DNA of 64,000 bases, taken from NCBI RefSeq assembly GCF_000312565.1, contig NZ_CALW02000045.1, positions 1 through 64,000 of the forward strand, in the 5' to 3' direction. This stretch comes from Bartonella rattaustraliani AUST/NH4 (GTDB lineage Bacteria > Pseudomonadota > Alphaproteobacteria > Rhizobiales > Rhizobiaceae). Below are positions 24,477-34,226 of the stretch, in pieces. The notes beneath the pieces are model-generated. The model saw only the letters and a list, made by a program, of their open reading frames with translations, did no database searches and had not been told where the DNA came from. The translations under genes were made by a program, and so were the position numbers. How positions within the stretch are numbered: the first letter of the stretch is position 1; the number at the start of each line of letters is the position of its first letter.

Positions 24477-24802
24477 ACATTTCACAAAACACGTGAAACG
24501 CGTGCGGTTATAACATTAAAATTTTCTCTGTCCAGCCATCAAAAGCAAAATAATTGATTTTTTTATTATTTTATCTCTGTATTCTAAGAAATTACAATGA
24601 TTTTTTTATCATAAAATAAACTTGATAGCTGTATGACTATGCGTTACTGTGTGATTATCAAGATGCTGTTTTATCGTAGTAATGATGCGAGCAAATGCCT
24701 TTAAAGAATCAATCTTGAGACATAATTGAAAAGAGATATTTCTTACCAGGTTTCCGCGTATTTTAAGCTCACGAAATAAATAGAAAACATTTTTGATTTC
24801 TC
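24477..24802. other. gene-free interval between tRNA-Phe and the serC leader
   Basis: The stretch is AT-rich with no supported gene; it presumably contains the serC promoter and the tRNA-Phe promoter region. Confidence 0.5.
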
Positions 24803-24866
24803 AAAAGACTATTGGCACAGTCTTTTACAATGATAATTTGTTTTTCTTTAAAGAAAAACAAATTAT
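24803..24866 (+). promoter_or_regulatory. serC leader with hairpin and long perfect palindrome
   Basis: Hairpin 1 (24803-24826) pairs AAAAGACT with AGTCTTTT around an ATTGGCAC loop. Element 2 (24833-24866) is a perfect 34-bp inverted repeat with 17-bp arms and no loop (TTTTTCTTTAAAGAAAAA at the centre). It ends just before the GGGGAG ribosome site of serC. A conserved serC leader RNA motif is known in alphaproteobacteria; whether this is it needs a covariance search. Confidence 0.45.
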
Positions 24867-24884
24867 ATAAATTAAAGGGGAGCA

Positions 24885-26048
24885 ATGATGATGTTAAAAA
24901 AACCAAGTTTTCGTCCAAATAATCCTAATTTTTCTTCAGGTCCTTGTAGCAAGCGACCTGGTTGGAGTTTTGACGTTCTTAAAAAGGCATTAGTTGGGCG
25001 TTCGCATCGATCGAAAGAAGCGGGTTTAAGACTTGCTGAAATCGTTAATTTAACGCGTGAAATTCTTGAAGTACCTTCTGATTATCGTATAGGAATTGTT
25101 CCTGCTTCAGATACTGGTGCTGTTGAGATGTCTTTATGGTCTTTACTCGGTGAACGTGGCGTCGATATGGCGGCATGGGAAAGTTTCGGTTCGGGGTGGA
25201 TTACAGATGTTGTTGAGCAATTAAAGCTTTCTGATGTGCGCCGTTTTGAAGCTCCTTATGGTGAACTACCAGACTTGACGCAAATTAATTTTGATCGTGA
25301 TGTTGTTTTTGCATGGAATGGAACAACTTCTGGTGTACGCGTTCCTGATGCAAGTTTCATTCCAGATAATCGGAAAGGGCTCACAATTTGTGATGCAACA
25401 TCAGCTGCTTTTGCACAAAATCTTGATTTTTCAAAATTAGATGTTGTTACTTTTTCATGGCAAAAAGTTTTAGGAGGAGAGGCAGCGCATGGTATGTTAA
25501 TCTTAAGTCCTCGTGCTGTTGAGAGGCTTGAGAATTATGTTCCAGCTTGGCCTATCCCCCAAATTTTCTGTATGACAAAAGATGGAAAATTGATTGAGAG
25601 TATTTTTAAGGGCGTAACAATCAATACCCCTTCTTTGCTATGTGTTGAAGATTTCCTCGATGGATTAAAATGGGCTAAGGAGCAAGGTGGTTTGCGAGCA
25701 TTAATGGCGCGAGTTGAGAAAAATTATGCTGTACTTGATGCTTTTGTTCGTAAAACACCGTGGTTAGAATATTTGGCAAAGGATCCTAAAATACGTTCTA
25801 ATATATCTGTATGTTTAGATATTGTGGATCCAGTTGTTACTGCTTTGAGTGCTGAAAAGCGGGCTTCCTTTATAAAAGCGGTTGTGAACCGTCTTGATGA
25901 AGAGGGGGCTGCTTACGATATTGGTTCGTATCAATCTGCTCCTCCAGGGCTACGGATTTGGACAGGTATAACAGTTGAGGCTTCTGATGTTGAAATTCTA
26001 ACAGAATGGCTTGAATGGGCTTTTCAGGTTGAAAAAGCACGGCTTTAA
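24885..26048 (+). CDS. serC: phosphoserine aminotransferase
   Basis: The 387-residue fold-type-I PLP enzyme converts 3-phosphohydroxypyruvate and glutamate to phosphoserine; it is also used in pyridoxine synthesis. Visible features are [13 protein letters not shown] at the N-terminus, the alphaproteobacterial block [26 protein letters not shown], and the PLP lysine in [18 protein letters not shown] (residues about 190-205). The substrate-binding [14 protein letters not shown] lies near the end. GGGGAG lies 4 nt before the first of three ATGs. serA, the usual rhizobial neighbour, is missing downstream; an integrase remnant lies there instead. Confidence 0.95.
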   Translation: MMMLKKPSFRPNNPNFSSGPCSKRPGWSFDVLKKALVGRSHRSKEAGLRLAEIVNLTREILEVPSDYRIGIVPASDTGAVEMSLWSLLGERGVDMAAWESFGSGWITDVVEQLKLSDVRRFEAPYGELPDLTQINFDRDVVFAWNGTTSGVRVPDASFIPDNRKGLTICDATSAAFAQNLDFSKLDVVTFSWQKVLGGEAAHGMLILSPRAVERLENYVPAWPIPQIFCMTKDGKLIESIFKGVTINTPSLLCVEDFLDGLKWAKEQGGLRALMARVEKNYAVLDAFVRKTPWLEYLAKDPKIRSNISVCLDIVDPVVTALSAEKRASFIKAVVNRLDEEGAAYDIGSYQSAPPGLRIWTGITVEASDVEILTEWLEWAFQVEKARL

Positions 26049-26093
26049 GGCGTTCTTAGCGATTTTTGTAATACGGCTTTTTAAAAAACAAAG

Positions 26094-26127
26094 AATATGG
26101 GAGATCGTGGTGATTTTCCATATTTTT
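26094..26127 (+). terminator. terminator candidate after serC
   Basis: AATATGG and CCATATT arms, with additional ATC/GAT pairing inside, are followed by TTTTT, 46 nt after the serC stop. Confidence 0.45.
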
Positions 26128-26164
26128 GTGTCGTGCAAGAGCCTTTAGAGATAATGAAAATTTG

Positions 26165-26846
26165 TATTATCTTACGCTCTTAATGGGATCACGAGCCTCA
26201 GGAAAAACAGAACGCCACCTCGCTGCACGAGTTTGTTTTAACGAGATATGTCTGAGAGCTCTTAAGCCTATTTTGCGGCGGCGTTGGTGAATTGTATACC
26301 GATAAATCCATCGAGCGCTTACATTATGGCAGTTTGGTTGCGTGAGAATGTAAAGAATAATCATAGAACAATTAATGATCGGCATAAATTTGTCATAGAC
26401 TTGTCAGGAAATGCGGGTAATCTTGGAGTTAGCTTGAACAATTCAGTCAATGATAAACGATCGCTTTATACAGAATCCCATTGAAAGGACATACGATGAA
26501 GCAGTGGTTTCGGGATTTTGGGATTACACTATAATTTCTAAGTTATGTTGCTGTAACAAGCCGGCACCATCATTCTTTTTACCAGCTCATGGTATATTTA
26601 CAAACTTAATAGTGTCTATTTACGAGCTGCAACAACCTTTGAATGAAGGTGGTTCATGAGTGGCATTTTTCTTCTTTCTTCTCTTGTTTTACTCCATGTG
26701 CTAACCCTACTTATTTATGGCGTACAAGCCCAAGTGAACAAAATTGATTCAATATAAAGAGGTTTGAAATGAGAGAAGTTTATGGGTATTCGGGGTTATA
26801 ATTCAAGAGAATAAACGACAAATACTCTTTATGAATCAATATATTG
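26165..26846 (-). pseudogene. integrase remnant 1 (between serC and purA)
   Basis: On the minus strand, 26165-26325 retains the N-terminal arm (ARWIYRYTIHQRRR, ALRHISLKQTR, AARWRSVFPEARDPIK) of the integrase at 782-1948 with stops and deletions. About 230 bp of unrelated sequence (26326-26555) interrupt it. After that, the GCCGGCACCATCATT block and the 5' flank of int resume and end at the boundary motif TATGAATCAATATATTG (26830-26846). The catalytic domain is absent. Confidence 0.8.
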
Positions 26847-27175
26847 TAGATAATATATAAATTGCGAAAATTTACGAAGGTTATACAAATATTATATCCC
26901 ATATTTTAGCAAAATCAAAAACCAAAAGCTCTAAACTTTGATACTTTTTTATGCAAAATAACGGATTTAAAATACAAGCTCTTTTTTAAGTTGTGGTACT
27001 TTCCGCTTTTATTATTTGCTACTTTCTTCTTTTATTATTATGAATTTGAAGATTTAATCTTCTGAAGATTGGGAAAAGTTAAAATGAAGAGTCGCACTTG
27101 CTTTAAGGTTTCGTTATAAAGAAACGTTTGTTTTTGAATGCTGGTTTTATTTGACCACACACGACGGAGAAAGTT
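26847..27175. other. gene-free interval before purA
   Basis: An AT-rich stretch with no supported gene; it must contain the purA promoter. GGAGAAAG immediately precedes the purA start. Confidence 0.5.
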
Positions 27176-28468
27176 ATGGCCAATGTAGTAGTTGTTGGTA
27201 CACAATGGGGTGATGAAGGCAAAGGTAAAATTGTAGACTGGTTGTCTGAGCGAGCAGATATTGTGGTGAGATATCAGGGCGGTCATAATGCAGGCCATAC
27301 ATTGGTTGTCGATGGAGTGAGTTATAAATTATCACTTTTACCGTCTGGTTTAGTTCGTGGGAAGTTATCCGTTATTGGGAATGGTGTTGTCGTTGATCCC
27401 CATCATTTTGTAGCAGAATTAAAAAAATTACGTGATCAAGGTGTAAAAATTACACCGGAAGTTTTACGGATTGCAGAAAATGCTCCTTTAATTCTTTCTT
27501 TGCATCGTGATCTTGATGCAACCCGTGAAAGTGGTTTATCGGGTTTAAAAATTGGTACGACAAGGCGCGGTATTGGTCCGGCTTATGAAGATAAAGTAGG
27601 GCGTCGTGCTATCCGCGTGATGGATTTGGCGGAGCCTGAGACACTTATGACTAAAATCGAACGGCTCTTAGGGCACCATAATGCTTTACGTCGGGGGATG
27701 AGCGTTGCAGAAATTGACCCTCAAGCGCTTTATGATGAGTTAATGCAAGTAGCGGATGAAATTCTACCTTTTATGGATTGCACATGGCGTCTTTTAGATG
27801 AAAATTATAAGATGGGAAAGCGTATTCTATTTGAAGGTGCGCAAGGTGCTCTATTAGATAATGATTTTGGGACTTATCCTTATGTAACATCTTCCAATAC
27901 AGTTTCTGGGCAGGCATGTACTGGTTCAGGGATGGGGCCAGCTTCAATTCATTATGTTTTAGGTATTGCAAAAGCTTACACGACACGTGTTGGAGAAGGA
28001 CCATTTCCAACAGAGCAGATAAATGATATTGGCGATCTCCTTGGGACGCGTGGGAAAGAGTTTGGTGTTGTGACGGGGAGAAAACGTCGGTGTGGTTGGT
28101 TTGATGCTGTTTTAGTACGTCAGATGGTAACGGTTTGTGGTGTGCACGGTATAGCATTGACAAAACTTGATGTTTTAGATGGGCTGGATAAAATTAAAAT
28201 CTGTGTTGGTTATGAGCTTGATGGTAAAAAAATTGATTATTTACCCTCTTCTATGGGGGCACAAATGTGTGTGAAGCCTATTTATGAGACATTGGAAGGT
28301 TGGAAGAAAGCAACAGCACATGTATTAAGCTGGGAAGATTTACCGGTGCAGGCCGTCAAATATATACGTTATATTGAAAAGCTCATCGGTACGCAGGTTG
28401 CCTTATTATCCACGAGCCCTGAACGTGAAGATACGATTCTGATCACAGATCCTTTTGTAAGTTCATGA
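27176..28468 (+). CDS. purA: adenylosuccinate synthetase
   Basis: The 430-residue GTP-dependent enzyme makes adenylosuccinate from IMP and aspartate in AMP synthesis. It has the N-terminal [14 protein letters not shown] loop with catalytic Asp (residues 8-21), GGHNAGHT with catalytic His, [36 protein letters not shown], and [14 protein letters not shown]. The length is usual and there are no lesions. The start has GGAGAAAG 4 nt upstream. Confidence 0.97.
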   Translation: MANVVVVGTQWGDEGKGKIVDWLSERADIVVRYQGGHNAGHTLVVDGVSYKLSLLPSGLVRGKLSVIGNGVVVDPHHFVAELKKLRDQGVKITPEVLRIAENAPLILSLHRDLDATRESGLSGLKIGTTRRGIGPAYEDKVGRRAIRVMDLAEPETLMTKIERLLGHHNALRRGMSVAEIDPQALYDELMQVADEILPFMDCTWRLLDENYKMGKRILFEGAQGALLDNDFGTYPYVTSSNTVSGQACTGSGMGPASIHYVLGIAKAYTTRVGEGPFPTEQINDIGDLLGTRGKEFGVVTGRKRRCGWFDAVLVRQMVTVCGVHGIALTKLDVLDGLDKIKICVGYELDGKKIDYLPSSMGAQMCVKPIYETLEGWKKATAHVLSWEDLPVQAVKYIRYIEKLIGTQVALLSTSPEREDTILITDPFVSS

Positions 28469-28498
28469 TTATGTTGAGATTTCTGTATAGGTTTTCCG

Positions 28499-28532
28499 TT
28501 TGTCTTTCGTGTTTTTTATGAAGAAAGACAAA
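28499..28532 (+). terminator. stem-loop after purA
   Basis: TTTGTCTTTC and GAAAGACAAA form a perfect 10-bp stem about 30 nt after the purA stop. The loop is T-rich but no T-run follows the stem. Confidence 0.4.
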
Positions 28533-28702
28533 GGATCGGGTAAGAGAAAGATACAAAATAGCATTGTTTATTTTTCATATTCATTTTAAACTGCTACGAT
28601 ATATCAATATAAATAACAATGAATTTAAAAGGCTAAAATAAAGGTGTTTTTGGTCTTACAGCTGGGTTTTCTTTTCTCAGTTTGAGAAAGATTATAGAGG
28701 AT

Positions 28703-30136
28703 ATGGTAGATTTCGTTGGAATCTTAAAAAAGGCAATTGATGCGCAAAATAATATGACGCCACACGTGCGTAAGCGGATTTATAAACGAGCTATCGAAGC
28801 ACTAGAACAACAGTTTGCCGTAGCAACAGTACCACAAGCAATAGCAGATGAGCAAAAAAAGAATTTGCAAAATGCCATTGCAATTGTTGAAGAAGAATAT
28901 TCAGTGAGAGACAAAAAGTTATGTTCTTCAGGGATTGAGGGGAATTCTAAAAATATAGTTGAAGATGATGAACATACACAAAATTCCCACTTGTCACAAA
29001 GTGGTGCGTTTTCAAGGGGAAAAGCAGAAAGAAAACAAGAAGGGGCTACAAATTCAAAGGATCATACGTCGCTTGATAAGTCTTCTGTATTCGTGCTGCC
29101 AAATGCAGAGCCTGTTAATATGGAAGCTTATTCGGTTCCTGAGCATGTTGGGGGTAGTCGATTAAAAACTTTTCCTTCATCTGTGTCTTCACAAGGAGAT
29201 AATCCGCATATCATTTCGCATATTTTTTCTCAAGCTGTACGTCGTGCTAATCGGTTGTCGATACGCAGGCGTATTGTGATAAGTGTTGCTGCTCTTTTTA
29301 GTTTTTTCGTCTTAACTGTTGGTGTTTGTATTGTTGGTGGGCGTGTGTTTCTATCAAGTGACTATCAGGCTCTTGGGGAAAATCTTCAAGTTTCTCACGC
29401 CTTACCAAAAGCACTTTCGACTCATCGAAAGTTAACAAAACGCTTATTAGAAGATGGGAGCGAAATTGATGTTGGTTTAAATCAAAAGGCAGATTCTTTG
29501 AATGAAGCAGGAACGTCAAAAATTGTTGCGAGCAATTCGGAACGATCAGGTGAAGCTATCTTTTACCAAACACGGACGAATTATGAGGCGGAAAAAGTGG
29601 CAACAGGAAATGCGCATTGGAAACTTATAAAAGAGTCTCGTGTGAAAGGGGCGCCGGAAGAATTGGCAATACAAGGTGATATAACGATTCCAGATGAAGG
29701 ATTATCGCTACGGTTGATTTTGCGTCGTAATACTGATTTGTCTTTTCCTGCTGCGTATATTATGGATCTCATTTTTATTCTTTCGGATAAATTTTCAGGG
29801 CAAGCTATAAGCAGTGTTCAAGCATTAACTTTTAAAGCAAGTGAGCAATCCATTGGGCAGGCTTTAACAAAGACTGTTACAGCGAAGATTGGGAATGATT
29901 TTTTTCTGATTGCATTAAGCGGCAATCATCCACTTCTTGATCGAAATTTGCAATTGATGCGGGAATTGGATTGGATACGCCTGGTGTTAACGGATAAAAA
30001 CGGGCGTATTAATGAATTGACTTTTACAAAGGGACAAACAGGTAAATCCATTTTTAATGAAGTAATTGGTGAATGGCTCACGCAACCAAATAAACGAACA
30101 GAAAATAAACAAACAGTTTTGGGTCAGAAAAAATAA
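28703..30136 (+). CDS. hypothetical inner-membrane protein
   Basis: The 477-residue protein has a soluble N-terminal helical segment (AIEALEQQFAVATVPQA) and a low-complexity linker (residues about 70-190). A single membrane helix follows (IVISVAALFSFFVLTVGVCIVGG, residues about 192-214), then a beta-rich C-terminal domain that would face the periplasm (LSLRLILRRNTDLSFPAAYIMDL, NDFFLIALSGNH). The linker differs in character from the two ends and may vary between strains. The start is the ATG with AGAGG just upstream; a TTG seven codons earlier is possible. No function is assigned; it is transcribed towards rpoH, which converges. Confidence 0.75.
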   Translation: MVDFVGILKKAIDAQNNMTPHVRKRIYKRAIEALEQQFAVATVPQAIADEQKKNLQNAIAIVEEEYSVRDKKLCSSGIEGNSKNIVEDDEHTQNSHLSQSGAFSRGKAERKQEGATNSKDHTSLDKSSVFVLPNAEPVNMEAYSVPEHVGGSRLKTFPSSVSSQGDNPHIISHIFSQAVRRANRLSIRRRIVISVAALFSFFVLTVGVCIVGGRVFLSSDYQALGENLQVSHALPKALSTHRKLTKRLLEDGSEIDVGLNQKADSLNEAGTSKIVASNSERSGEAIFYQTRTNYEAEKVATGNAHWKLIKESRVKGAPEELAIQGDITIPDEGLSLRLILRRNTDLSFPAAYIMDLIFILSDKFSGQAISSVQALTFKASEQSIGQALTKTVTAKIGNDFFLIALSGNHPLLDRNLQLMRELDWIRLVLTDKNGRINELTFTKGQTGKSIFNEVIGEWLTQPNKRTENKQTVLGQKK

Positions 30137-30288
30137 AACTCCAATATGCGCGGAAGTAAAAAATATAAAAGAGAACTTTTATCGTTAAAGAATCTTGGCA
30201 GCTTAATCTTTAAAAGCACAAAGCCAACAACGCATATCCTGTCTTTATTTGAAGAATACACAAGTCGTTGGCTCTCTATTCAACAACG

Positions 30289-31173
30289 CTACGTTTGGCT
30301 TTGGAATAAAGCGACAGCTTTGATAGAATCTTGTACTTTTTCAAATGCACGCATTTCAATTTGTCGTACACGCTCTCGACTTATGTTAAACTCATGTGAG
30401 AGCTGGTCTAGCGTCAACGGTTGATCGCTTAAACGACGTGCTTTAAATATGCGCTTTTCGCGTTCATTCAAAGCATCCATAGCATTTGTAAGCATGGAAC
30501 GGCGATTTTCCAATTCATTTTGTTCGATCAAAATCTGTTCTTGATTTTTGGAATCATCTACTAACCAATCTTGTAATTCACCATTTTCACCTTCTTTTGT
30601 GCGAAGAGGTGCATTGAGTGAAGTGTCACCTCCAAGTCGACGATTCATGGAGACGACTTCATCTTCTGTGACATTCAATTTTGTTGCAATTTCTTTGACT
30701 TGTTCGGCGTTGAGATCACCACTATCAAGTGCTTGCAATTTACTCTTTAACTTACGAAGATTGAAAAACAAACGTTTTTGATTAGCCGTTGTTCCTATTT
30801 TCACCAAACTCCAGGATCGTAAGACATATTCTTGGATTGATGCTTTAATCCACCATATAGCGTAGGTTGCAAGACGAAACCCACGCTCTGGTTCGAAGCG
30901 TTTAACAGCTTGCATAAGTCCTACATTTCCTTCTGAAATGACTTCTCCAATAGGTAATCCATAACCCCGATATCCCATTGCAATTTTAGCAACAAGACGT
31001 AAATGACTCGTCACCAACTTATGCGCAGCTTTTAGATCATTATGTTGGCGATAACGTTGCGCCAACATATACTCATCTTTCGGTTCGAGTATTGGAAAAC
31101 GACACACTTCTTCTAGGTAACGATCTAATCCTCCGTCACCTATTGTTACTGATAACAGATTCATATGGGCCAT
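30289..31173 (-). CDS. rpoH: RNA polymerase heat-shock sigma factor (sigma-32)
   Basis: The 294-residue sigma factor has region 1.2 (LDRYLEEVCRFPILEPKDEYML), region 2 (LRLVAKIAMGYRGYGLPIGEVISEGNVGLMQAV, then FATYAIWW-type RLATYAIWWIKASIQEYVL), the RpoH box (KRLFFNLRKLK, residues about 130-140), and region 4 with helix-turn-helix (LDQLSHEFNISRERVRQIE). It directs transcription of chaperone and protease genes. GGAGGG lies 7 nt before the ATG. Rhizobiales often carry more than one rpoH; this is the RpoH1-type layout. Confidence 0.93.
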   Translation of the reverse strand: MAHMNLLSVTIGDGGLDRYLEEVCRFPILEPKDEYMLAQRYRQHNDLKAAHKLVTSHLRLVAKIAMGYRGYGLPIGEVISEGNVGLMQAVKRFEPERGFRLATYAIWWIKASIQEYVLRSWSLVKIGTTANQKRLFFNLRKLKSKLQALDSGDLNAEQVKEIATKLNVTEDEVVSMNRRLGGDTSLNAPLRTKEGENGELQDWLVDDSKNQEQILIEQNELENRRSMLTNAMDALNEREKRIFKARRLSDQPLTLDQLSHEFNISRERVRQIEMRAFEKVQDSIKAVALFQSQT

Positions 31174-31324
31174 ATAGCACCCTCCTTTTCAATGAATTCC
31201 CTCATAAGGCAAATTCTTTTTCTCGAGATTATAACATCTCTTTAATGTGATACTAGCATAATTTTAAACTTTGTTCAAAAAAGATATTTTATTATGAAAT
31301 CTTGAAAAGGTTAAAAGTTGCAAT

Positions 31325-32323
31325 TTATTTTTTAAAATGCTTGATAAGTTCAGCCATGTCTTGAGGAAGTGGTGAAGAAAAAGACATAACTTTACCTGTA
31401 GTAGGGTGTTCAAAAGTAAGAAGAATTGCATGAAGTGCTTGTCGGTTAAATTGATCGATTGCATTTTTAATGATGGGATTAAGCGTGTTTGACTTCGTTT
31501 TAAAAGCATTTCCATAAACAGGATCACCGATGAGTGGATGTCCGATATACGCCATATGAACACGGATTTGGTGCGTACGTCCAGTTTCTAAACGACATTC
31601 CAGAAGGCTGGCAATAGATGTTGTTTCTGCATGCGTTGTGTATTTTTCTAGAAGAGAAAAATGTGTGACAGCATGTCGGGCATGAGGATGTCCGTGATGG
31701 ACGACAGCTTGCTTTGTTCGGTTATGGGGAGAACGTCCAAGAGGTGCATCAATTGTCCAAGCATTACGGCTAGGGGTGTCCCAAATCAGGGCATGGTAAC
31801 GTCGATCTAATGCGTTGGTACGTCCATGGTCAGAAAATTGGGCACTAAGATTTTTATGAGCAAGGTCATTTTTAGCAACAACCATAACGCCACTTGTATC
31901 TTTATCGAGACGATGAACAATGCCCGGGCGTTTAACACCGCCAATGCCAGACAGACTATTCCCACAATGATGAATAAGAGCGTTAACTAATGTTCCCGTC
32001 CAATTTCCATTCCCGGGATGAACGACAAGACCAGCTGGTTTATTAATAACAATGACATGATCATCTTCAAAGAGAATGTCTAATGCAATGTTTTCACCAC
32101 GAGGTTCTGCATCGCGGAGAACCGGCATGGTCAGTTCAATAATTTGATGAGGTTTTAATTTTGTGTTTGGTTCCTTTACACATTGACCATCAATTTTAAT
32201 ATAGCCTTCACGGATGAGGGTTTGCAGACGTGAACGTGATAGGGCGTTGTGATATTGTTGAGCAAGCCACTGATCTAGTCTTTGTCCAAGGGCACCTTCA
32301 TCCGTTATTTTCTGGGTTACCAT
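31325..32323 (-). CDS. rluD: 23S rRNA pseudouridine synthase, RluD-type
   Basis: The 332-residue protein has an N-terminal S4 RNA-binding domain (residues about 15-80, SRSRLQTLIREGYIKIDGQ) and a RluA-family catalytic domain with the Asp in GIVHRLDKDTSGVMVVAK (residues about 138-155). NKPAGLVVHPG and the C-terminal ETGRTHQIRVHMAYIGHPLIGDPVYG are hallmarks. It converts uridines of helix 69 to pseudouridine. It lies directly downstream of rpoH's 5' region in the same direction, as in many rhizobia. Confidence 0.92.
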   Translation of the reverse strand: MVTQKITDEGALGQRLDQWLAQQYHNALSRSRLQTLIREGYIKIDGQCVKEPNTKLKPHQIIELTMPVLRDAEPRGENIALDILFEDDHVIVINKPAGLVVHPGNGNWTGTLVNALIHHCGNSLSGIGGVKRPGIVHRLDKDTSGVMVVAKNDLAHKNLSAQFSDHGRTNALDRRYHALIWDTPSRNAWTIDAPLGRSPHNRTKQAVVHHGHPHARHAVTHFSLLEKYTTHAETTSIASLLECRLETGRTHQIRVHMAYIGHPLIGDPVYGNAFKTKSNTLNPIIKNAIDQFNRQALHAILLTFEHPTTGKVMSFSSPLPQDMAELIKHFKK

Positions 32324-32353
32324 CTGTTTCCTATTAAACTTTTCATAAAATCT

Positions 32354-33784
32354 TTACCAATATGAAATTGCTTTGCTATCAAGAAACTCTTCGATTCCCC
32401 AAAGTCCACCTTCACGAGCACGTCCAGAGAATTTTACACCTCCAAAGTAACTTCCATCGGGTAATCCATGCCCATTTACCTCTACCATACCTGATCGTAT
32501 TTGTGCAGCAATACGACGAGATTTGTTACGATCTTGCGATTGTATATAGTTTGTAAGACCGTATTTTGTGTCATTGGCTATGGCTATGGCTTCAGCTTCT
32601 GTATTAAAGGGAAGCATTGAGAGAACTGGGCCAAAGATTTCTTCTTGAAAAATACGCATACTAGGTTTTACATCAGCAAAGACTGTTGGGCGTACATAAT
32701 AACCGCGGTCCATTCCTATAGGTAAACCTGTTCCACCGGTAACAAGTGTTGCACCTTCATCAATTCCAGATTGGATAAGGTCTTGAATCTTATCATATTG
32801 TTTTTTTGAAACGACCGGACCAATGTGGTCTCCTGTTTGGTTGTTGGGTCCCACTTTTGTTTTTTCGGCAACTTTTTTAGCTATTTTTATTGCCTCCTTA
32901 TAGATACTTTGTTCTACAAGCATGCGTGTTGGTGCATTACAGCTTTGTCCACTATTATAAAAGCAATGTTGCACACCTCGCTGCACAGCGTTTGCATCAG
33001 CATCGGCAAAGATGATATTAGCGCCCTTGCCACCAAGTTCTAGGCAGACCCGTTTTAAAGTATCGCTGGCATTTTTAGAAATATCTTTTCCTGCTTTGGT
33101 CGATCCGGTAAAGCTGATCATTTCCAGATCTGGATGCGCAGAAAGATAAGAACCAACGCCAGCACCATCTCCATTAACTAAATTAAAAACACCTGCTGGG
33201 AGAGCAGATTCATCTACAATTTCAGCAAAGAGCATGGCAGAAAGAGGAGCAATCTCAGAGGGTTTTAACACCATGGTGCAGCCCGCTAAAAGAGCTGGAA
33301 TAACTTTAAGGGTTACTTGGTTCATAGGCCAGTTCCATGGCGTAATCAATCCTACAACACCGATAGGGTCATAATGAAGAATCGCTTGATCATTTCCTTT
33401 TACTAAAGTTTTTTGGAATGCAAACTCTTTGTAAACTTTGATAAAGTTGCGGATATGGGAACTACCGGTTGCGGTTTGCGCATTAAGGGCCATATCAATA
33501 GGCGCTCCCATTTCCATTGAAATGGTTTTTGCCATCTCTTGCGAGCGTTTTTCATAAATTTCTAAAATTTTTTCAACGAAGCCGAGACGTTCATGAGGCT
33601 GGGTTGTTTTCCATGTTTGAAAAGCTGTTTTAGCAGCCTCAATTGCTTTATCTGCATCTTGTGTGCTGCCTAAACTAATAACAGCACAAGCCTCTTCTGT
33701 TGATGGATCAATGACGTGTAGATCATGAGGAGTACTTGGATCATCCCATAGGCCATTGATATAAAATTTCCGCTTGTTAAACAT
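32354..33784 (-). CDS. NAD(P)-dependent aldehyde dehydrogenase
   Basis: The 476-residue ALDH-superfamily enzyme has the cofactor-binding GLITPWNWPMNQVTLKV and SFTGSTKAGKDI, the general base Glu in LELGGKGANI (residue about 245), the nucleophile Cys in FYNSGQSCNAP (about 278), and EEIFGPVLSML. It oxidises an aldehyde to the acid; the substrate cannot be read from sequence. It is 30 nt upstream of rluD, and the start has GGGAG about 5 nt before the ATG. Confidence 0.9.
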   Translation of the reverse strand: MFNKRKFYINGLWDDPSTPHDLHVIDPSTEEACAVISLGSTQDADKAIEAAKTAFQTWKTTQPHERLGFVEKILEIYEKRSQEMAKTISMEMGAPIDMALNAQTATGSSHIRNFIKVYKEFAFQKTLVKGNDQAILHYDPIGVVGLITPWNWPMNQVTLKVIPALLAGCTMVLKPSEIAPLSAMLFAEIVDESALPAGVFNLVNGDGAGVGSYLSAHPDLEMISFTGSTKAGKDISKNASDTLKRVCLELGGKGANIIFADADANAVQRGVQHCFYNSGQSCNAPTRMLVEQSIYKEAIKIAKKVAEKTKVGPNNQTGDHIGPVVSKKQYDKIQDLIQSGIDEGATLVTGGTGLPIGMDRGYYVRPTVFADVKPSMRIFQEEIFGPVLSMLPFNTEAEAIAIANDTKYGLTNYIQSQDRNKSRRIAAQIRSGMVEVNGHGLPDGSYFGGVKFSGRAREGGLWGIEEFLDSKAISYW

Positions 33785-34226
33785 GTTTTTCTCCCTTTGT
33801 TACATTATTATAATTTATCCTATTTGAACTCTTTTAGAGAAGAATAACAAGGGTAATCTTATCAAACGTCGAAAAATAAGCCTATTTTATGTCAGTAAGA
33901 TGGGAAAGCTATAAGAGCATTTCTTATGCTAACAAATTGTATTATTGTATTAATTTATGAAGTGACAAGAAAAGAGAATAATGAGCGATTTCTATCATTT
34001 TTTCTAAAAGAATTTTTTTATAAAAAGATGGGGGATAGTTCTCATCTCATCATGCACTTTGCAATTTATCCGACATTTGTGAAAAAAGTCTCATTGAGAA
34101 AAATTTCTGCATGATTTTTGTTAAAAAATATCAGTCAGCAAAATGTTATTAACCTTCATATTATAATCTCCGTGTGTTCTTTTTGAAGAAGAGATTATAC
34201 TCATTGCTATAAATTTGTTGGATGTC
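33785..34226. other. intergenic region between aldehyde dehydrogenase and ftsK
   Basis: This divergent interval holds the promoters of both genes. A 62-codon open frame (33926-34114) has no ribosome site and a non-coding composition; nothing else is supported. Confidence 0.5.

Noticed and set aside
26340-26530. Fragment of a penicillin-acylase-like gene
   Set aside because: The short VIDLSGNAGN stretch is only loosely similar to such enzymes; too little to name.
33926-34114. 62-codon frame before ftsK
   Set aside because: No ribosome site, AT-driven composition, no recognisable features.
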